Below, in pieces: positions 33,399 through 43,078 of a stretch of 64,000 nt of DNA (positions are counted from its first letter, which is position 1; the number at the start of each line of letters is the position of its first letter). Where the stretch lies: positions 620,001 through 684,000 of the forward strand of contig JAWKQO010000003.1 in the NCBI GenBank assembly GCA_041390105.1, written 5' to 3'. Below the pieces are notes generated by a model that had not been told where the DNA came from, did not search any database, and saw only the letters and a program-made list of their open reading frames with translations. The DNA is from Gemmatimonadota bacterium. GTDB taxonomy: Bacteria > Gemmatimonadota > Gemmatimonadetes > Longimicrobiales > Gaopeijiaceae. The position numbers and the translations under genes were made by a program.

Positions 33399-33430
33399 AG
33401 GGCCCGGGTCGCAGGAGCGGCCCGGGCCCT
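33399..33430. terminator. Strong GC hairpin, probable terminator
   Basis: AGGGCCCGGG (33399-33408) and CCCGGGCCCT (33421-33430) form a perfect 10-bp stem with a 12-nt loop. It lies 49 bp after the serine hydrolase stop and within the 299-bp spacer before the sigma gene. There is no T-tract, as is common in GC-rich genomes. Confidence 0.55.
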
Positions 33431-33649
33431 GCTCGTACAGGCCGGTGGCGGCGCTGGCCACGGTCTCACGTTGGCAGAGGGTGGAGAGGTCGAGACTCCA
33501 GCCCTCGCGTCGCCGAACCCACCGAACCTGCCTACATTGACCGACCCTGACAGAGTTCTCCCCGGCTCCACCGCACGTCGTCTGCACGGGCCCCATCCGA
33601 GTTCGGTGGAGTGCATTCGCCGCGAGAGCCTATCTCCAGTCGGTCGCGC

Positions 33650-34210
33650 ATGGACCTCCCTCGAGAAGAGATCACCCGGCTGGTTCGCAGCTGGAGCGAA
33701 GGCGAGGAGGGCGCGCTCGACCGTCTCATCGAAGCCGTCTACGACGACCTCCGGCGGATCGCGCACCACCATCTGCGCCTATCTCGCTCGGACGGAACCG
33801 TCAACACCACGGCATTGGTCCACGAGGCATATGTCAGGCTGGCTGGGACCGGCGAAGGGGTGTGGGAGAGCCGGGCGCAGTTCTTCGCGTTCTGCTCGAA
33901 GGCCATGCGGCGCATCCTCATCGATTTCGCGCGGCGCAGACGCTCCGCCAAGCGCGGCGGGGGACTGATTCGCGTGTCGTTGGAGGACGACTCGGCCGTG
34001 GTGGAGGCTCAGGTCACCGATCTACTGGCGATCGAACAGGCCCTGCAGCGTCTGGAGGCGCGCAACGCTCGTATGGCGCGCATCGCCGAGTGTCGGTTCT
34101 TCGGGGGGATGTCGGTGCCGGAGACGGCGGAGGCGCTCGACACCTCCCCCCGAACCGTCGAGCGAGAGTGGGCGCGAGCTCGCGCCTATCTACTCCAGGC
34201 ACTGTCATGA
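33650..34210 (+). CDS. ECF RNA polymerase sigma factor (STPK-linked type)
   Basis: A 186-aa sigma-70 family factor of the subgroup found beside Ser/Thr kinases in Acidobacteria, Planctomycetes and Gemmatimonadota. Region 2 is ALDRLIEAVYDDLRRIAHHH through AQFFAFCSKAMRRILIDFAR. The characteristic NTTALVHEAYVRL follows the first helix, and region 4 is RFFGGMSVPETAEALDTSPR then TVEREWARARAYL. ATG 33650 (MDLPREEITRLVRSW) was chosen on alignment grounds, and an in-frame GTG at 33611 is possible. The last bases overlap the kinase start (ATGA), so the two are made together; the kinase is the likely controller. Confidence 0.93.
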   Translation: MDLPREEITRLVRSWSEGEEGALDRLIEAVYDDLRRIAHHHLRLSRSDGTVNTTALVHEAYVRLAGTGEGVWESRAQFFAFCSKAMRRILIDFARRRRSAKRGGGLIRVSLEDDSAVVEAQVTDLLAIEQALQRLEARNARMARIAECRFFGGMSVPETAEALDTSPRTVEREWARARAYLLQALS

Positions 34211-36816
34211 GTGCTCCCGAAGCCCTCTGGGCACGGTGGGAGGAGATCGACCCTCTCTTCGAACAAGCGCTGGAGCGATCACCGAACGATCGTCACCTGT
34301 TCCTGGTCGAGGCCTGCGGCGGCGACACCGAGCTGCTCGACGCGGTCACGGCCCTGTTGACAGCCACGGAGACGAGCGAGGAACAGGCGCGCCCCGGGGC
34401 GGCGCTACTGGAGGCGGTGTTTCCTCATCCGAGCCCGGCACGAGAGGCCCCGCTCGACACGGGCACCCGCATCGGACGGTATCGCCTTCTCAGCGAGTTG
34501 GGCCGGGGCGGGATGGCCACCGTCTACGAGGCGGAGCGCGCCGATGGCGTGTTCGAGCAAAGGGTGGCCATCAAGCTGCTTCAGCCAGGGGCGGATCGGG
34601 AGGGTGTGGTGCGGCGCTTCCTGGGTGAGCGGCGCATCCTCTCCGGCCTCACGCATCCCAACATCGCTCGCATCCTGGACGGCGGCTCCACCGACGATGG
34701 GCAACCCTACCTGGTGATGGAGTTGGTTCGCGGCGAACCCATCACACGCTGGGCGGATGCGCGGCGCCTGGACATCGACCAGCGGCTCGCTCTGTTCACG
34801 CAGGTCGCGGCGGCCCTGCAGTTCGCACACAGTCGCCTCGTGGTGCACCGAGACCTGAAGCCCTCCAATGTGCTCGTCACGGACGATGGACAGGTCAAGC
34901 TGCTGGACTTCGGCATCGCCAGGCTGCTCGAGGACGGCGAGACGTCACCTCTGCTCACGCAGGCGGGTGGCCGCTGGATGACGCCGGCCTACGCCGCACC
35001 CGAGCAGATCCGGGGTGAGTCGGTCACCATCGCGGCCGACGTGCACGCGGCAGGGGTCCTGCTCTTCGAGTTGTTGACGGGTCGGCGTCCCTTCGGGCGG
35101 GCGTTGTCCGGCTTCGAGTTGGAACGGGCCATCTGTGACACGCCCGCGCCACGCGCTTCGACGATGATGACGGAGGGCGCGGACACCGAGGCGGCAGCAC
35201 GCGGCAGCCTCCCCGTCGCGCTGGCACGGACCCTCGCGGGGGACCTGGACGCGATCCTGCTCAAAGCGCTCCGCAAGGAACCCGACGCCCGTTACCCCTC
35301 CATGCAGGCCCTGCTGGACGACTTGGAGCGCCACCGGGCCGGCTTCCCGGTGCTGGCCCGTGAAGGACTGTGGGCCTACCGCGCGCGGAAGTTCCTGGGG
35401 CGCAATCGCTGGCAGGTTGCCGCAGCAGCGGCGTTCGCGGGGGTGCTGGCCACTGCGGGTGGACTGCTCGTGCGTCAACAGCTCATCACCGCGACCGAGC
35501 GTGATCGTGCCAATCAGGCCGCTCAGCGGGCCGAGACCGAAGCCGAGAACTCACGCTTGGTGATCGGCTTTCTTGCCGACGTGTTTCGCGGTCGGGATCC
35601 GACGCAGGCGCCCTCCGACACGCTGACGGCTCGCGAGCTGCTGACGTGGGGACGAGAGCGGGTGGCCTCCGAGTTCGCGGACCGACCGGCGCTGCAGACG
35701 GAGCTGCTGCAGGTGCTGGGCACCGCATACTTCAACCTGGGGCTGTTGGACGAGTCCGTGGTCCTCGACCAGCAAGCGGTGGAGACAGCCCAGCGCGCCT
35801 TCGGTGTGGGCAGCACGGAGGAAGCGGAGGCGCGCCTCCAGCTGGCGAGGGCACACGTCGCCAACCGCTTCTGGACGGCGGCCCGCGAAGAAGCAGAGCA
35901 GGCGCTGGAGATCCATTTGGCCGGGGGCGGCCCCGTCGGAATCGCGTCGACGTTGCGCGTTCTGGGCGACGCCGAGAAAGCCCTGGGCAACGCGGACTCC
36001 GCGGCCAGCCTGATCGAACGGGGCCTCGGCCTCTACCGCTCGGAGGGGCTGTCCGAGGGCCTGCCCTACGTTCAGTCCCTGCTGGCGCTGGCCCCGATTC
36101 GCAGGGCCCAGGGTCGGCTGGAGGACGCAGAGCGCCTCTACGAAGAGGGCATCCCCCGCTACCAGGCTTTGGTGGGTCGAGACACAGAGCTGGCCCTCCA
36201 TCTCAACAACCTGGCATTCCTCAAGCGCACGCGGAACGACTACCGGGGCGCTGCGGAGCTCTACCGAGAGGCGCTCGCCGCCTATGCCGACGTGCATGGC
36301 CGCGGACACCCCAGCTCCCTGACCTTGGCAGCGAACCTCGCGGGCGCGCTGCACCTCGCCGGTGATGTCGATGGCGCCTTCACGGTGCTGGAAGAGAGCG
36401 TGCGTGCCTCCGAGGCCCAGTGGCCGGAGGGCCACTGGCGAGTGGGCTCGGCCTACGCGGGTCTGGGGCGTCTGCTGCTCCGCGTTGGCCACCTCGATGA
36501 CGCCGAAGCACCCCTGCGCCGTGCCGTCGTCATCTTCCGGGACCTGCTGGGCTCACAGCACGACTGGACGACATCGACCGAGGCGGCTCTGGCTGCGAAA
36601 CACATCGTCTCTGGACAAGCCGACATCGGGCGTCCCTACCTCGACCGCTACATGGCCTACGTCGAGCGCCAGTGGGCCGAGGCGGACTCCACGCTGAGCC
36701 CGGATTTCGTCAACCTCGTCGAACCTCTGGTGCTCGTGCTGTCCGATCTCGGGTTGGAGGAGGACGCCTCACGGCTGCGAGCGCTCCTGCCCTCGGAGAC
36801 CAACGGGGAGTCCTGA
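34207..36816 (+). CDS. Membrane Ser/Thr protein kinase with C-terminal TPR domain
   Basis: An 869-aa Hanks-type kinase. A short N-terminal helical region (about 1-85) precedes the catalytic domain: GRGGMATVYEAE (P-loop), Lys123 in VAIKLL, HRDLKPSN (catalytic Asp216), DFGIARL and APEQIRG. A juxtamembrane stretch leads to one transmembrane helix (about 404-422), and the extracytoplasmic part is TPR repeats (about 500-830; ALHLNNLAFLKRTRNDYRGA, ELYREALAAYADVHGRGHPS). In this architecture the TPR part senses and the kinase signals, here probably to the overlapping ECF sigma gene. It ends 15 bp from the convergent M20 gene. Confidence 0.95.
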   Translation: MSAPEALWARWEEIDPLFEQALERSPNDRHLFLVEACGGDTELLDAVTALLTATETSEEQARPGAALLEAVFPHPSPAREAPLDTGTRIGRYRLLSELGRGGMATVYEAERADGVFEQRVAIKLLQPGADREGVVRRFLGERRILSGLTHPNIARILDGGSTDDGQPYLVMELVRGEPITRWADARRLDIDQRLALFTQVAAALQFAHSRLVVHRDLKPSNVLVTDDGQVKLLDFGIARLLEDGETSPLLTQAGGRWMTPAYAAPEQIRGESVTIAADVHAAGVLLFELLTGRRPFGRALSGFELERAICDTPAPRASTMMTEGADTEAAARGSLPVALARTLAGDLDAILLKALRKEPDARYPSMQALLDDLERHRAGFPVLAREGLWAYRARKFLGRNRWQVAAAAAFAGVLATAGGLLVRQQLITATERDRANQAAQRAETEAENSRLVIGFLADVFRGRDPTQAPSDTLTARELLTWGRERVASEFADRPALQTELLQVLGTAYFNLGLLDESVVLDQQAVETAQRAFGVGSTEEAEARLQLARAHVANRFWTAAREEAEQALEIHLAGGGPVGIASTLRVLGDAEKALGNADSAASLIERGLGLYRSEGLSEGLPYVQSLLALAPIRRAQGRLEDAERLYEEGIPRYQALVGRDTELALHLNNLAFLKRTRNDYRGAAELYREALAAYADVHGRGHPSSLTLAANLAGALHLAGDVDGAFTVLEESVRASEAQWPEGHWRVGSAYAGLGRLLLRVGHLDDAEAPLRRAVVIFRDLLGSQHDWTTSTEAALAAKHIVSGQADIGRPYLDRYMAYVERQWAEADSTLSPDFVNLVEPLVLVLSDLGLEEDASRLRALLPSETNGES

Positions 36817-36831
36817 GGAAGGTTTCAGTCT

Positions 36832-38292
36832 TCAGTCGGAAGCGGCTCGCCCCGACAAGGTCCGCATCATGACGTGCCAGTACTCGAGCGCGTCGTAGAA
36901 CGAACGCACCGAAACGCGCTCGTTCAAGCCGTGCGCGAACTGGTCGCTGTCCTTGATGAACACGCCCATGACGCCGTAGGTGGGGATGCCCGCCGCCCGC
37001 GTCTCCTTGCCGTCGGTGGCATAGGGCGCCATCAGCGGGATGATGGGCGTACCCGGGCGGATGCCCTCCACCGCCTGCCCCACCGCGTCCATCACGTCGT
37101 TCCGCAGTGGAGAAGACGGGCTGGCGCGGGGATCGTCGAGCACCGTGATGCGAACCTCCGGATTGCCGCCCACACGCACCAGCGTCTCCCCCACCTCGGC
37201 GACGTCGACCCCCGGGAAGATGCGGCAGTTCACCGTGGCGGTCGCCGACTGGGGAAGGGCGTTCTCGGCATGCCCGGCCCTCAGCATGGTGGCCACGCAG
37301 GTGGTGCGGGTGATGCCCACCTGTTCGGGCTGGTGCCACAGGACATCCGCCGCCCACTCGTCAGCGGGGTCCTGGACCAGTCGCGCCATCGCCTCGCCCA
37401 CCTCTCCCTCGGTGAGCTGGGAGACCGCCTCGAAGTATCCCCGCGTCACGTCGTTCAACATGACGGGGAAGCGGTAGGCTTCGATGTTCTCCAGCACGTG
37501 CGCCAGCTCGTAGATGGCGTTGTCCGTGCGCGGCGTGGAGGAGTGACCGCCCGGGTTGGTGACCGTGAGCTCGAAGGTCGCGTACGTCTTCTCGGACGCT
37601 TGCACCAGATAGCGCTCCGCCTCCCCGTCCTCACCGAGCACTCCACCCCCGCCATCGGCGTTGAGGGCGTACTCCGCGTCGGTGAGGTCCCGGTGCGTGG
37701 TGACGAGGGCTCGCGCGGTGAGCATACCCGTCTCCTCGTCACCGGAGAAGGCCAGAATCAGGTCGCGCCCAGGCACGAACCCTTCCCTCTTGAGGCGAAG
37801 AAACGTGGTGGTCAGGGTGGTCACCCCGAACTTGTCGTCCAGGATGCCACGTCCGAACAGGTAGCCGTCCTCCTCCACCAACGTGAAGGGGTCCCGCTCC
37901 CAGTCTTGGGGGAGCGCGTCCACCACGTCCATGTGCGCCAGGAACAGAATGGGCTTCTGGCCCGATGATCCGTCCCCGCGGTAGCGGACCACCAGGCTGG
38001 CGGTCACCTCTCCACCCGGTAGCGTCAGCGGCAGCACGTGCACGTCCTCGGCCGGGAAACCGCCGGCGCGGAACTGCCCGGCCAGATACTCCGCCACCTC
38101 GGGGACCCTGCCGAACCCCTCGGCGCTGCGCACTCCTACGATGGTGCGCAGGATCTCGAGCGCCTGCTGTTGATACGGAGCTTGGTAGTCGGCGCTGCTC
38201 TCCTGCGCGGTCACACTGAGGGGCAGGAAGGACGCGAGCGCCGCCCACACGGCGGCCAGACGGCGTAGGCACATCGAAGGTCGCGTGGTCAT
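36832..38292 (-). CDS. Secreted M20 family peptidase
   Basis: A 486-aa exported enzyme (signal MTTRPSMCLRRLAAVWAALA, cut after TAQ near residue 30). Di-zinc blocks: FLAHMDVVD, GRGILDDKFG, FSGDEETGML, ALNADGGGG and the C-terminal DQFAHGLNERV. The lid domain has NPGGHSSTPRTDNAIYELA. This resembles the carnosinase/carboxypeptidase S branch with broad dipeptidase activity. It is followed after 4 bp upstream by a second, clearly paralogous M20 gene in the same operon, so the pair probably acts on different peptides in the periplasm. Confidence 0.92.
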   Translation of the reverse strand: MTTRPSMCLRRLAAVWAALASFLPLSVTAQESSADYQAPYQQQALEILRTIVGVRSAEGFGRVPEVAEYLAGQFRAGGFPAEDVHVLPLTLPGGEVTASLVVRYRGDGSSGQKPILFLAHMDVVDALPQDWERDPFTLVEEDGYLFGRGILDDKFGVTTLTTTFLRLKREGFVPGRDLILAFSGDEETGMLTARALVTTHRDLTDAEYALNADGGGGVLGEDGEAERYLVQASEKTYATFELTVTNPGGHSSTPRTDNAIYELAHVLENIEAYRFPVMLNDVTRGYFEAVSQLTEGEVGEAMARLVQDPADEWAADVLWHQPEQVGITRTTCVATMLRAGHAENALPQSATATVNCRIFPGVDVAEVGETLVRVGGNPEVRITVLDDPRASPSSPLRNDVMDAVGQAVEGIRPGTPIIPLMAPYATDGKETRAAGIPTYGVMGVFIKDSDQFAHGLNERVSVRSFYDALEYWHVMMRTLSGRAASD

Positions 38293-38296
38293 CGCC

Positions 38297-39715
38297 TCAA
38301 CTCGCGGGCCGGCCCGCGACCTCCATCACCGTCCAGTAGATGTATTCGACGAACGTGCCGAGCCCCTCGATGGATACGCGCTCGTCGTTGCCGTGGGCGC
38401 GTGAATCCTCGTCCCGGGCCATGGCTCCGATTCCGTAGGTCGGGATCCCCGCTGCCCGGAGTTGCGCCGAGTCGGTGGCGCCGGTCCCCATGGTGGGGAG
38501 CGTCACCGCGTCGGGGAACAGCCGGCCCTGCGCGCCCTCCAGCGCCCGGAACAGATCCGTGCCCAGGGAGGACGGGGGTGCGGCGGGGCGCCAGGACACG
38601 GGCGGGAGCACCTCGACCAACGGATCGTCGATGACACGCCGCAACTCCTCCAGGAAGGCGTCCATGTCCTCGTCCGGCAGCGCGCGGACGTCCAACGTCG
38701 CCTCGGCGTCACTCGGGATCACGTTGTAGCGGAAACCGCCCTGGATGATGTTGGGTGAGATGGACGTGCGCAGCGTGGAGTTGGCCGCGATGTCGCTCCG
38801 CCGGAACTCCTCCTCGATCTGCGCGCGCCGGGCAGGGTTCTCGATGTTGCGATAGAGCTCGGCCTTCTCGGGCGGGCTGATCTCGGCCAGCCGTTTGAAA
38901 TACTCCCGCGTGACCTCGTTCAAGCGCATGGGCATCTGGAAGTCACCGAGCTTGGCCACCGCCGCCGCGATGTGCACCACGGGGTTGTCCAGACGCGGCT
39001 GCGATCCGTGCCCGGCCGTCCCACGGGCCACCAGCTTGATCTGGCGCCACGGCACCTTCTCCGTAGCGCCGACCACCACGTAGTCGACCGATCCGTCCTC
39101 GGCCTGGTGGATGGTGCCGCCTTCGTTCAGCGCGAACTCCGCCCGGATCTTGTCCAGGTGGTTCTCCACCATGTAGTCGATGCCGAACTCGGTGGCGCCT
39201 TCCTCCCCCGCCTCGATGAGCAGGATGATGTCCCGATCGAGCACACGGCCCGAGCGCTTGACCATGAGCATGACCTGCAAGGCAGCCGCGACCATGTCCT
39301 TGTCGTCGCTGGCGCCCCGGCCGTAGACGTACCCGTCCTCGATGGTTCCCGCGAACGGGTCGCCCGTCCACGACTCCAGCTCTGCACCCACCACGTCGGA
39401 ATGCGCGAGGATCAGGATCGGCTCCTTGCTGCCGTTCCCGGGCAAGCGCGCTACCAGGTTCCCACGTTTGGGATCCTTGGCGAAGATCTGACCGTCGATC
39501 CCTTCGCGCGCGAGCACCTCCTTGACGTATTCGGCCACCTCGGTCTCGTTGCCCGGAGGGCTGGTGGTGTTGATGCGGACCAGGTCCTGGAGGAGCGACA
39601 CGGCCTCATCGCGCGCTGCGTCGAAGTCGGGCAGGGCCTGACCCGCCGCGGGCAGCGGGCCCACTGCCGCCAGGAGAAGGAGGGCAACCAGCGGGATCGT
39701 GCGGAAGGTGCGCAT
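38297..39715 (-). CDS. Secreted M20 family peptidase (paralogue of the neighbour)
   Basis: A 472-aa exported enzyme; the signal MRTFRTIPLVALLLLAAVGP is cut after AAGQ, near residue 25. Catalytic blocks: ILAHSDVVGAE, YGRGASDDKDM, IEAGEEGATEFG, ALNEGGTIH and DSRAHGNDERV. The core layout matches the adjacent 486-aa protein (GIPTYGxxA/G near the end, ADGK or TDSAQ loop), so the two arose by duplication and then diverged. ATG 39715 was chosen because the signal peptide starts there; the in-frame stretch upstream lacks a signal. It faces the VPS10 gene across a 222-bp divergent spacer. Confidence 0.92.
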   Translation of the reverse strand: MRTFRTIPLVALLLLAAVGPLPAAGQALPDFDAARDEAVSLLQDLVRINTTSPPGNETEVAEYVKEVLAREGIDGQIFAKDPKRGNLVARLPGNGSKEPILILAHSDVVGAELESWTGDPFAGTIEDGYVYGRGASDDKDMVAAALQVMLMVKRSGRVLDRDIILLIEAGEEGATEFGIDYMVENHLDKIRAEFALNEGGTIHQAEDGSVDYVVVGATEKVPWRQIKLVARGTAGHGSQPRLDNPVVHIAAAVAKLGDFQMPMRLNEVTREYFKRLAEISPPEKAELYRNIENPARRAQIEEEFRRSDIAANSTLRTSISPNIIQGGFRYNVIPSDAEATLDVRALPDEDMDAFLEELRRVIDDPLVEVLPPVSWRPAAPPSSLGTDLFRALEGAQGRLFPDAVTLPTMGTGATDSAQLRAAGIPTYGIGAMARDEDSRAHGNDERVSIEGLGTFVEYIYWTVMEVAGRPAS

Positions 39716-39937
39716 GGCGAATCGGGGACGGAGGGAAGACGGCGACCAGCCGGCCGGCTCGTGGGGCGGAGCATAGGCCACCGCCAACCAACGCAGCAAG
39801 CGTACACGGAGGCATGGTCCGGGATCCGGCAGCACGCGGGGGTGGCGTGCCCCTTCCCTTGTTCGGGCTCCTGCCGGAGCCTACCCTGGCTGACGCCGAC
39901 CTCGGCCTGGTTCCGCCCCTTTCCGAAGGCTCGATCC

Positions 39938-42900
39938 GTGACTGTTGCCCGCCTGCGCTGGATGCCCACGCTCGCCCTCGCTCTCTCCCTGCTGGCCGCC
40001 CCCATCGATGCCGCGGCGCAGGTGGATGCGGCCCTGTTCCAGTCCATGCGCTACCGAAACATCGGACCCTTCCGTGGCGGCCGGGTCACCACGGTCACCG
40101 GAGTACCGGGGGAGACCTTCACGTTCTATATGGGCGCCACCGGTGGGGGCGTCTGGAAGACCACGGACGCGGGCACCACCTGGCAGAACATCTCGGACGG
40201 CTACTTCACCACCACGGGCATCGGCTCCATCGCCGTGGCGCCATCGGATCACAATGTGGTGTACGTCGGCACCGGCGAGGGTCCGGTGCGCGGTGTGAAG
40301 ACCTCCCACGGGGATGGCGTCTACAAGTCGCTGGACGCCGGACGGACCTGGACCCACCTCGGCCTCGAGGCCACGCGCCACATCCCGCGGATCCTCGTCC
40401 ATCCCACCAATCCCGACGTGCTCTACCTGGCCGCCCAGGGCAATCCCTACGGGCCCAATCCCGAACGCGGCGTCTACAAATCCACGGACGGTGGACACAG
40501 CTGGGAACGCATCCTCTTCGTGAACGAAGACTCCGGCATCGCCGACCTGGCCATGGATGCCCACAACCCGCTGATTCTCTTCGCGACGTCCTGGGATTTC
40601 CGGCGGCGCCCCTGGGTGGTCAAGAGTGGCGGCCCCGGCAGCCGGGTCTACAAGACCACGGATGGCGGGGCCACGTGGAAGGAGATCACCGCCGGACTGC
40701 CCGACCTCAAGGGCAAGATGGGTGTGTCCGTCTCTCCTGCGAACGGGGACGTCGTCTACCTGGCCATCGAGGCCAAGGACGGCCAGGGTGGCGTGTACCG
40801 CTCCGACGATGCAGGAGAGCACTTCCGGCAGGTGAGTGACGATCCGCGCACCTGGGCGCGGGCCTGGTACTACATGCACATCATCGCCGACCCTCAGGAC
40901 GCCGACGAGGTGTGGGTGTTGAACAGCAGCGCCATGCGCTCGATCGACGGGGGCAAGACCTACACCGGGATCCCCGACAGCCACGTGGATCATCACGCAT
41001 TGTGGATCAACCCCACCGACTCCGACATCATGATCAACGGGAACGACGGCGGCGCGTCGGTGACGTTGAACGGAGGTCGGACCTGGTCCACCCTGCTCAA
41101 CCAGCCTACGGGGCAGATGTACCGCGTGATGACGGACAATCAGTATCCGTACCGCGTGTACTCGGGACAGCAGGACGCGAGCGGCATCGTGATCGACAGC
41201 CGCACGCTGGGGGACGGGATCGGCGAGTCCCACTGGACCACCGTACGCTCCGGCGAGTCCGCCACCATCGGGCTGGACCCCGAGAATCCGCGCTACGTGT
41301 ACTCCACGTTCTTCGCCAGCTTCCTGGGCGAGTGGGACAGCGAGACCCACAACTACCGCATGATCCGGCCCTATCCGGAGCGGGTCACGGGTGAGCAGCC
41401 CCGCAACCTGAAGTACCGGGCCAACTGGAACGGGCCCGTGACGGTCTCGCCGCACGACCCGAACGTGATCTACTACGGCTCCCAGTACGTGATGAAGTCG
41501 AGCGACCGCGGCACCACCTGGGAGGTGTTGAGCGAGGATCTGACCCGCAACGACAAGGATCATCAGGGCCCGGGCGGCTACCCCATCTCCAACGAGCAGA
41601 TCACGGCGGAGAGCTACAACGACGTCTTCAACATCGAGGAATCCCCGCTCCAGGAAGGCGTGATCTGGGTGGGTTCGGACGATGGGCTGGTGCACGTGAC
41701 CCGAGACGGTGGTCGGACCTGGACCAACGTCACGCCACCCGACCTGCCCGAGAGCATCATCAACGTGGTCGAGCCCTCACCGCACGATCCCGCCACCGCC
41801 TACTTCGCGGCCGCGGGCTACAAGATGAACGACTTCACTCCGTACATCTACAAGACCAACGACTACGGGGCGTCGTGGCGGAAGATCGTGAACGGGATCC
41901 CCGGCAATACGTTTGCCCGCTCCGTACGTGAGGACCCGGATCGGCGAGGACTGCTCTACGCGGGCACCGAGACCGGTCTGTTCGTCTCTTTCGATGACGG
42001 CGGCGTCTGGCAGCCCCTCGACCTGAACCTGCCAGAGGTCCCGATCACGGACATGCGCATCCGCCAGCAGGATCTGGTGGTGTCCACACAGGGGCGCTCG
42101 CTCTGGATTCTCGACGATCTGACGCCGCTCCATCAGATCTCGGACGCCGTGGCCAACGCCGACGTGTACCTGTACCGGCCGCGCGATCCCTACCGCAGCA
42201 TCGTGCGCGGCTACTACGCGGAAGGGGGCCTCGGCGAGAATCCGCCCGAGGGGCTGCAGGTGCACTACGTGCTGAGCGAAGCCGTCCCGGACAGCGTGCC
42301 TATGCGCATGGAGATCCTGGACCGGAGTGGTCGGGTGATCTACGCCGAGTCGACCGAGGGTCCCGCGGACGAGTGTCCGGCGTCGCCCATGCGCCGCCAA
42401 TTCCAGCGCGAAGCCGGTGCCCACCGCTGGACCTGGGACATGCAGGTGGGGCGCTTCGCCTGTCTGGTAGAGATCACCGCGACCTCACCTGGCCTCAGCG
42501 CCTACCCGGCCATGCCCGGATCCTATCAGGTGCGGCTCGCCGTGGGCGACCGCACGCAGACACAGGACTTCGAGATTCGCATCGACCCACGCCTGGAAGG
42601 CATCTCGGCCGACCCCATGGCGGAGTACGCGGAGTTGGACCGCATTTCCGCGTCCCTCCTCGGCGCCGCCACCGAGATGGCGGACGGTGTCGCCCAGCTC
42701 CGGCGCGTGCAGGAGCAGCTCGACTTCGTGCTGGAGGTCTCTACGGCCAGCGACGTGACGGAGGGCGCTCGTAGTCTCGACCAGAAGGCGGACGATTGGA
42801 CCGCCAAGATCCTGCAGAAGGAACTCAAGACCTTCCAGAACGCCTATCAGCACGAGGCGCGCCTGCTGATGAAGTACAAGGATCTGCTGGACCGGATTGG

Positions 42901-43078
42901 AGGCGCCAACATCCCGCTCACGCAGGGCGTGCGGGACGTCTCCCGTGACTACCTCGCCACCTGGAGTGAGATCGAGCGCGAGTTGCAGGTCATCCTGAAC
43001 GAGGACATTCCGGCCTTCAACCAGGTGCTGCAGCGGGCGGGGCTGCCCTTGATCTATCTGCCGCGGCCGGTGAGCTAG
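39938..43078 (+). CDS. Giant VPS10/BNR-repeat beta-propeller exoprotein
   Basis: A 1046-aa exported protein. The signal starts VTVARLRWMPTLALALSLLA and is cut after AAAQ. Residues about 25-730 are sortilin-like BNR blades with repeated GVWKTTDAGTTWQNI, GVYKSLDAGRTWTHL, GVYKSTDGGHSWERI, RVYKTTDGGATWKEI, VMKSSDRGTTWEVLS and VTRDGGRTWTNV. A beta-sandwich (about 770-860) and a C-terminal coiled-coil bundle (about 880-1046, MADGVAQLRRVQEQLDFVL) follow. These proteins are common in Gemmatimonadota and Acidobacteria; glycosidase or binding roles are guesses. GTG 39938 has GAAGG 8-9 nt upstream. Its TAG stop overlaps the convergent gene's TAG. Confidence 0.9.
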   Translation: MTVARLRWMPTLALALSLLAAPIDAAAQVDAALFQSMRYRNIGPFRGGRVTTVTGVPGETFTFYMGATGGGVWKTTDAGTTWQNISDGYFTTTGIGSIAVAPSDHNVVYVGTGEGPVRGVKTSHGDGVYKSLDAGRTWTHLGLEATRHIPRILVHPTNPDVLYLAAQGNPYGPNPERGVYKSTDGGHSWERILFVNEDSGIADLAMDAHNPLILFATSWDFRRRPWVVKSGGPGSRVYKTTDGGATWKEITAGLPDLKGKMGVSVSPANGDVVYLAIEAKDGQGGVYRSDDAGEHFRQVSDDPRTWARAWYYMHIIADPQDADEVWVLNSSAMRSIDGGKTYTGIPDSHVDHHALWINPTDSDIMINGNDGGASVTLNGGRTWSTLLNQPTGQMYRVMTDNQYPYRVYSGQQDASGIVIDSRTLGDGIGESHWTTVRSGESATIGLDPENPRYVYSTFFASFLGEWDSETHNYRMIRPYPERVTGEQPRNLKYRANWNGPVTVSPHDPNVIYYGSQYVMKSSDRGTTWEVLSEDLTRNDKDHQGPGGYPISNEQITAESYNDVFNIEESPLQEGVIWVGSDDGLVHVTRDGGRTWTNVTPPDLPESIINVVEPSPHDPATAYFAAAGYKMNDFTPYIYKTNDYGASWRKIVNGIPGNTFARSVREDPDRRGLLYAGTETGLFVSFDDGGVWQPLDLNLPEVPITDMRIRQQDLVVSTQGRSLWILDDLTPLHQISDAVANADVYLYRPRDPYRSIVRGYYAEGGLGENPPEGLQVHYVLSEAVPDSVPMRMEILDRSGRVIYAESTEGPADECPASPMRRQFQREAGAHRWTWDMQVGRFACLVEITATSPGLSAYPAMPGSYQVRLAVGDRTQTQDFEIRIDPRLEGISADPMAEYAELDRISASLLGAATEMADGVAQLRRVQEQLDFVLEVSTASDVTEGARSLDQKADDWTAKILQKELKTFQNAYQHEARLLMKYKDLLDRIGGANIPLTQGVRDVSRDYLATWSEIERELQVILNEDIPAFNQVLQRAGLPLIYLPRPVS

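Noticed and set aside
36874..37968. A 364-codon open frame opposite the secreted M20 gene
   Set aside because: Antisense to conserved catalytic blocks; composition is that of an artefact.
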